Shown here: one piece after another, positions 61,076 through 64,000 of the stretch
Layout: every line of letters begins with the position of its first letter
Numbering within the stretch: the first letter of the stretch is position 1
Source: Rugosibacter sp.
GTDB lineage: Bacteria > Pseudomonadota > Gammaproteobacteria > Burkholderiales > Rhodocyclaceae
Direction of reading: 5' to 3'
Assembly (NCBI GenBank): GCA_030645365.1
Contig: JAUSMB010000041.1
Coordinates: forward strand, 1-64,000
DNA: 64,000 bases
The notes under the pieces: generated by a model
The model's input: only the letters and a program-made list of their open reading frames with translations
Told to the model about the DNA's origin: nothing
Databases searched by the model: none
Made by a program: the position numbers and the translations under genes

Positions 61076-63126
61076 GTTTGCTTAACGTGAGCAATCTGGT
61101 CATCGACATTGGCGCGGCGCGGCCAGTGGATGGTGTTTCATTTTCGATAGCGGCGGGCGAATGTTTTGCGCTGCTGGGTGAATCCGGCTGTGGAAAATCC
61201 ATGACGGCACTGGCCTTGATGCGTCTTTTGCCTCCCGGCGCGAAGGTGAGCCAAGGGCAGATTGAGTTTGCCGGTACGCCATTGCTCACGCTGCCGGAAA
61301 ACCGCATGCGTCAGGTGCGTGGCGGCGGTATCGGCATGATTTTCCAGGAACCGGCCACCAGCTTGAATCCGGTGATGCGCATTGGGCATCAGATTGGTGA
61401 AGCACTGGCCCTGCATGAGCAGCTGCAAGGCGTGGCGGCGCGCGCTCGTGCGGTTGAGTTACTCACGCAAGTGGGCATTCCTGACCCCGTGCGGCGATTG
61501 GATGAGTTTCCTTTTCAGCTGTCTGGTGGCATGAAACAGCGGGTGATGATTGCCATGGCCTTGGCCGGGCGGCCGCGTTTGTTGATTGCGGATGAACCGA
61601 CCACAGCACTGGATGTCACGATTCAAGCGCAAGTGTTGGATGTGCTGGATGCCTTGCGCCGCAAGCAGGGCATGGCTGTTCTGTTGATTACCCATGATCT
61701 GGGCGTGGTGGCACGCATGGCGGATCGGGTGGGAGTCATGTACGCCGGTCAGTTGATCGAAGAAGCGCCGCGTGCGCAGTTTTTCGCTCATCCTGCGCAC
61801 CCGTATTCAGTCCGGCTATTTGCTGCCTTGCCCGATCCGGCAAGGCGTGGCGGGCATTTGGCCACCATACCCGGCAATGTTCCGCCGGCGGATACGCGCT
61901 ATACCGGATGTCGCTTTGTTGACCGGTGCCCCGAGGCGCTGACGCAATGCCGTGAGTCTGCTCCTGAGTGGCGCGCCGTGACTAGCGATCAGAAAATGCG
62001 CTGCTTTCTTGAGCGTTCAATGAGCGCAAAAAAAACCGACACAGAAAAAGTCGGCTCTGATGACGCAACTGCGCTACAAGGCGGTCAGGTAAAAAACGCC
62101 TTCCTCGCCGTAGAGGATGGTGATACGGCAGCAGAAGACAATGACGATGCGGTTGTACCACCTTTGCTCACCGTCAATGATCTGCACGTGCACTTCCCCA
62201 TTCGGCGCGGCCTGTTGCAACGCACCGTGGGGCATGTGCGCGCTGTTGATGGCATCTCCTTGCAGCTCAGGGCTGGACGCACCTTGGCTCTGGTCGGTGA
62301 ATCTGGCTGCGGCAAAACAACGGCAGGCAAAGCGATACTGCAGCTCATACCACCTACTGCCGGGCAGGTGTATTTGAACAGCCAGCCGCTGACGGGTTTG
62401 TCGGTCAGTGAGTTGCGTCCTTTGCGTGCGCAGATGCAGATGATTTTTCAAGACCCCTTTGCATCACTCAACCCCCGTATGCGGGTGGGCGATATTATTG
62501 CCGAAGGCATGCGTGCATTGGGTTTGCAAAAAGAATCACAAAAAGATACCACGCAACGTATTGCGGCACTGCTAGGGCGCGTGGGTCTGGGTGCGGAAAT
62601 GGCGAGCCGCTATCCGCACGAGTTTTCTGGCGGCCAGCGGCAGCGGATTGCAATTGCTCGCGCGCTTGCGGTTAATCCCGCATTGCTGATCTGCGATGAA
62701 CCCACCAGCGCACTGGATGTGTCGGTGCAGGCGCAGATATTGAATCTGCTGGCGCAGCTACAGCGCGAACAGCAGTTGGCTTTCTTGTTTATCACCCACA
62801 ACATTGCAGTTGTGGATTATCTGGCGCATGAAGTTGCTGTGATGTATCTAGGCCGCATTGTCGAGCGCGGCACGACGGATGAAGTATTGCGCAATCCCCA
62901 GCACCCTTACACCCAGGCACTGTTAGCCGCCGTGTTGCCTGTGCATAGGCCTGTTGCTGCCGTAACCCGGCTCACCGGCGAGATGCCATCGGCTGCCAAG
63001 CCGCCCCTCGGTTGCCACTTTCATCCGCGTTGCCCACATGCGGATGCGGCATGTCGCACAACCGATCCGGCGGAAGTCACAATCAGCGCGACGCATAGCG
63101 CGCGCTGTTTGAAACTAAAAAATTAA
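61072..63126 (+). CDS. Fused double ATPase of peptide ABC transporter (OppD-OppF type)
   Basis: 684 residues with two ABC domains. The first has [47 protein letters not shown]; the second has [44 protein letters not shown]. Each is followed by an oligopeptide-type C-terminal zone with paired cysteines ([14 protein letters not shown] and [14 protein letters not shown]), which in related ATPases bind an Fe-S cluster. The linker (about 312-355) is low in conservation and holds a degenerate 26-bp element. The stop overlaps the convergent lytic transglycosylase stop by four bases. Confidence 0.92.
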   Translation: MSLLNVSNLVIDIGAARPVDGVSFSIAAGECFALLGESGCGKSMTALALMRLLPPGAKVSQGQIEFAGTPLLTLPENRMRQVRGGGIGMIFQEPATSLNPVMRIGHQIGEALALHEQLQGVAARARAVELLTQVGIPDPVRRLDEFPFQLSGGMKQRVMIAMALAGRPRLLIADEPTTALDVTIQAQVLDVLDALRRKQGMAVLLITHDLGVVARMADRVGVMYAGQLIEEAPRAQFFAHPAHPYSVRLFAALPDPARRGGHLATIPGNVPPADTRYTGCRFVDRCPEALTQCRESAPEWRAVTSDQKMRCFLERSMSAKKTDTEKVGSDDATALQGGQVKNAFLAVEDGDTAAEDNDDAVVPPLLTVNDLHVHFPIRRGLLQRTVGHVRAVDGISLQLRAGRTLALVGESGCGKTTAGKAILQLIPPTAGQVYLNSQPLTGLSVSELRPLRAQMQMIFQDPFASLNPRMRVGDIIAEGMRALGLQKESQKDTTQRIAALLGRVGLGAEMASRYPHEFSGGQRQRIAIARALAVNPALLICDEPTSALDVSVQAQILNLLAQLQREQQLAFLFITHNIAVVDYLAHEVAVMYLGRIVERGTTDEVLRNPQHPYTQALLAAVLPVHRPVAAVTRLTGEMPSAAKPPLGCHFHPRCPHADAACRTTDPAEVTISATHSARCLKLKN
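62045..62070 (+). repeat. Degenerate copy of the 26-bp element (in OppDF linker)
   Basis: AAAAAGTCGGCTCTG + ATGACGCAACTG: the first half matches except one base, the second half is degraded. It encodes EKVGSDDAT in the interdomain linker. Confidence 0.45.
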
Positions 63127-64000
63127 CGCCGCGCTTTCTTTTTATTGGCCGGTTTTTTGGTAGATTTGCCCGATTTTCTAATGCTGACAGATACGCGATT
63201 GCCTTTTTTCATTGATTTTTTAGCACTGCTTTTTGCACCACCTTTTGCTGCCGCAAGGACACGTTTACCTGCTTTTTTGCCATGAGTCTTGAGTTTGGAT
63301 GATCGTTTTGAACTCACTTGCGGTTCATCGTCATCCACGGCGGCACTCATTGCCTCCGTGATAATTGTGCCCTTGCCCGGGACGAGCAAGCCATAACCTG
63401 GGGGGACTTTTGTTCGCTTGCCCAGGCCATTGAGTTGTCTGAGATAGGCCACGCTAATGCCATAGCGGCGGGCGATGGTATTCAGTTTTTCGCCGCGCGC
63501 CAAGGTGTGAGTGCGCCATGCGGAGAGTGGCTTGTCCTGTGCTTCGTGAGCGCGCAGATTATCGAGAAATACTTTGACTTTCTCGCTGGGAATCACCATC
63601 GGGCTATTCGCGCTATCAGGCATCACCGGGCGGTTGTAGGCGGGGTTGAGCGCGAGAAATTCCGTCACTGGGATTTCTGCAAAGCGCGCAGCCAAGGCCA
63701 CATCCATGTCACCAGTGCGTTCAATTACCTTAAAGTAAGGTCGATTAGGAATCGGGTCGAGCTTAAAGCCGAAGAGTGCGGGGTTTGCCACAATGTTTTT
63801 AATGGCTTGCAGCTTGGGCACGTAATAACGTGTTTCGTTCGGCATGCCCAAATGCGCATAATCCGTAGGTAAGCCCTTGGCTTGATTTTTAGCGATTGCG
63901 CGGCCTACAGCGCCTTCGCCCCAGTTATAAGAGGCCAGTGCCAGCTGCCAGTCGCCATGCATTTCATAAATGTATTTCAGGTAATCCAGTGCTGCCGTGG
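63123..64000 (-). CDS. Lytic transglycosylase with LysM domain (MltD-like), 5' end outside window
   Basis: The frame continues to the right edge (LDYLKYIYEMHGDWQLALASYNWGEGAVGRAI), so only the C-terminal part of the SLT domain is present. A LysM domain follows (HTLARGEKLNTIARRYGISVAYLRQLNGLGKRTKVPPGYGLLVP). The tail is a Lys/Arg/Ser-rich stretch of about 60 residues (KSSAKKSMKKGNRVSVSIRKSGKS...), which may help peptidoglycan or nucleic-acid binding. It cleaves murein glycan strands. The final TAA overlaps the OppDF stop on the other strand. Confidence 0.87.
   Translation of the reverse strand, partial: TAALDYLKYIYEMHGDWQLALASYNWGEGAVGRAIAKNQAKGLPTDYAHLGMPNETRYYVPKLQAIKNIVANPALFGFKLDPIPNRPYFKVIERTGDMDVALAARFAEIPVTEFLALNPAYNRPVMPDSANSPMVIPSEKVKVFLDNLRAHEAQDKPLSAWRTHTLARGEKLNTIARRYGISVAYLRQLNGLGKRTKVPPGYGLLVPGKGTIITEAMSAAVDDDEPQVSSKRSSKLKTHGKKAGKRVLAAAKGGAKSSAKKSMKKGNRVSVSIRKSGKSTKKPANKKKARR

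Noticed and set aside
1-64000. CRISPR arrays, prophage genes or insertion sequences
   Set aside because: No regularly spaced repeats with unique spacers, no transposase or integrase ORF, and no phage structural genes were seen. The 26-bp elements are kilobases apart.

Overview
This window looks like a chromosome segment of an aromatic-degrading betaproteobacterium. The evidence is gene order and family type: dnaX-ybaB-recR behind a small SRP RNA, petABC followed by sspA-sspB, the ybeZ-ybeY-corC-lnt block, glyQ/glyS with gmhB and plsC, and a DmpR/TbuT-type sigma-54 activator. I would guess Rhodocyclales/Sterolibacteriaceae-like, but there is no rRNA or other decisive marker here.

Layout. 1-4.4 kb: the end of an exopolysaccharide operon (three family-4-type glycosyltransferases, a serine-acetyltransferase-like hexapeptide protein, a WecG/TagA-type glycosyltransferase). 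4.5-5.1 kb: a YceI-like periplasmic protein. 5.3-17.3 kb: a catabolic module read leftward from a sigma-54 promoter at about 15.36 kb. It encodes a complete phenol-hydroxylase-type diiron monooxygenase (DmpKLMNOP-like), then a toluene-monooxygenase-type diiron enzyme (TmoABCDE-like) with no reductase of its own, then a zinc alcohol dehydrogenase and a limonene-epoxide-hydrolase-family protein. The divergent regulator shares a 45-bp palindrome with this operon. 17.5-21.7 kb: FadL/TodX-like porin, glutathione transferase, SRPBCC protein and HpaB-family flavin monooxygenase. 21.9-26.2 kb: a Tat-exported molybdenum hydroxylase with XdhC and MocA-like maturation factors. 26.4-44.3 kb: mostly core genes. 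44.5-50.4 kb: an accessory sulfide/persulfide and copper module (ArsR-rhodanese fusion, a decayed DsrE gene, MBL-fold hydrolase, MFS transporter, copper ATPase). 50.6-53.5 kb: phnA/yjdM-like gene and a restriction-modification-like gene broken by one in-frame stop. 53.6-64 kb: pirin, lnt, corC, ybeY, a diverged phoH, tRNA-Arg, an oligopeptide-type ABC transporter with a fused double ATPase, and the end of a LysM lytic transglycosylase.

The most unusual signal is not a gene. A 26-bp element, AAAAAGTCGGCGCTGG followed by four variable bases and ACGGCG, occurs in 11 clear copies plus two degenerate ones, on both strands. Six clear copies lie inside protein-coding genes (xdhA-like, dnaX, uup, a DUF45 paralogue, glyS, lnt) in four different reading frames. 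The five intergenic copies fall at the edges of the accessory modules: 5.2 and 17.4 kb flank the monooxygenase module, 44.4 and 50.5 kb flank the sulfide/copper module, and 50.5 and 53.5 kb flank the phnA/restriction module. I do not recognise this element from any described family. Other points are several decaying or catalytically altered genes: a DsrE pseudogene, the interrupted restriction-modification gene, a DUF45 paralogue without its HExxH motif, and a PhoH with a broken Walker A.
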